Assembly (NCBI RefSeq): GCF_958979055.1
Contig: NC_084886.1
Span: 4,421,001-4,485,000, forward strand
Direction of reading: 5' to 3'
Origin: Alnus glutinosa
Taxonomy: Eukaryota; Streptophyta; Magnoliopsida; Fagales; Betulaceae
Length of the DNA: 64,000 nt
A program made the translations under genes and the position numbers. Of this stretch, positions 63,095-64,000 are shown in pieces; positions within the stretch are counted from its first letter, which is position 1, and each line of letters opens with the position of its first letter. The notes beneath the pieces were generated by a model. That model saw nothing but the letters and a program-made list of their open reading frames with translations, was not told the origin of the DNA and did not search any database.

Positions 63095-64000
63095 GTTGGG
63101 GGGGGAAGGGGCATGAAGAAAAATAACCGTAATAAGACAGACGACAACCAAAAAACAAAATACTCGTGTGTACAAGTTAGAGGAGTAATACTTGTATTGG
63201 ATTTATCATAAGCTAACAGCATACCAGCGTCTTGATAAAATCTTTTATCATGAACAGAGGCTACTCTCAAGATGAGAATTGTAAAATATGTCCAACAAAT
63301 ATATAAAGTATGAATCAATATTAACTTCTCCTTTTTTGTTCTTAAAAAAAGGCCAATTATATGTCACAGAAGAGAGCAACCCTCTAAAATCTATACATGG
63401 CCAGCCAAATCAGCAGAGAGAAAACGAGATTCTTGAATATATATCCCTTGGACAACCTTTAACCTAATAACTCATTTCCTACATTAAATACCAATGCAGT
63501 TTCCGATCTAGAGTACAAAAATTTCCACTGTTATCACGAAGGTTGGGGGTGGGGCGGGCGAATAGTCAAACGCTCACTCGAAATCTCCCCACATTAACAA
63601 AACATAAAGCATTCAACACATAATGTTGGCTTCCATGAGCTGTTTTCACTGAATCCTAGTTAAGTTGCATATGGTATCTTAACATTACACATGAAACTAA
63701 TAAGCACTTTAGTGTCATAAATATTCAATGTTAAAGCAGCCTAACTTCATCTAAAATGCACTAAAATTCACAATCCATAAAACATTCCCCTGTACTGTTC
63801 ATGAGTGAGCCACAACACTTGGACGATGAAGGTAAAAAACATTCACATCCTTGCATTGGTCTTACCGAAACAATAAATGGGGCTCTAAGAAAAGCAGTTG
63901 AGAACTGATGTCACACAACAGGCTCAGCCACTAAAATAATCAAAATATCGATGAAGAGGATTACAAATTTACAGAATTAGAAAGACTTCTAACAGATTAT
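62590..64000 (-). other. Intron of the PDH E1-alpha gene running off the right edge
   Basis: No exon matching the expected upstream peptide (ending in YVPGLK) is visible, so this whole stretch is intron. It holds a poly(G)31 tract at 63063-63093 followed by more G-rich sequence to 63111. Confidence 0.6.
63063..63093. repeat. Poly(G)31 tract
   Basis: 31 consecutive G, then TGTT and a further G-rich stretch. It lies in an intron of a minus-strand gene, like the tract at 41670-41705. Confidence 0.9.

Noticed and set aside
1-64000. tRNA or rRNA genes
   Set aside because: Reading both strands by eye I saw no T-loop GGTTCGAATCC-type motif in a cloverleaf context; a tRNA-scanning program would be needed to exclude them fully.

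Overview
The window is nuclear DNA from a flowering plant, most likely a woody eudicot. The evidence is AT-rich intergenic DNA, multi-exon genes with GT-AG introns, plant-only families (type-A response regulator, group I formin, germin-like protein, GATL glycosyltransferase) and many small plant transposons. The species cannot be told from the sequence. I rebuilt every spliced gene by hand from splice sites, frame and family resemblance; no search was run.

Layout: (1) 123-4175, minus: 3'-incomplete gene for a secreted or membrane-anchored protein with a permuted papain-like (NlpC/P60 or C92 type) signature. (2) 5564-9630, minus: complete 11-exon MYND zinc-finger gene. (3) 9631-19076: no gene, with a long-TIR element, a 324-bp TRIM-like mini-LTR element and a palindromic MITE. 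(4) 19077-20173, plus: ARR3/ARR4-type type-A response regulator (cytokinin signalling). (5) 21480-29560: nested transposons. A decayed LINE is split by a full-length Ty1/Copia element with an uninterrupted gag-pol frame and near-identical LTRs, and also carries a hAT-like MITE and a decayed LTR fragment. (6) 29783-31534: a long-TIR element with a 9-bp target duplication and a hAT-like element with an 8-bp duplication. (7) 35248-37761, plus: formin of the FH4/FH8 type. (8) 41145-44209, minus: TPX2/WVD2-like microtubule protein. (9) 46245-46916, plus: germin-like protein. (10) 48836-49987, minus: intronless GATL. (11) 59981 to the right edge, minus: 3' part of the mitochondrial pyruvate dehydrogenase E1-alpha gene (IAR4 type).

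The genes do not form a pathway. They look like a conserved ancestral block: MYND, formin, TPX2-like, GATL and PDH E1-alpha recall, from memory, the duplicated Arabidopsis chromosome 1 segments around At1g24150-24180 and At1g70090-70160. The main novelty is in the mobile DNA: an apparently intact Copia element inside a LINE, a very small LTR element with perfect target duplications, several MULE-like MITEs sharing a terminal motif, and a poly(A)-only retroposition scar. I found no credible new multi-gene system, CRISPR array or RNA gene.
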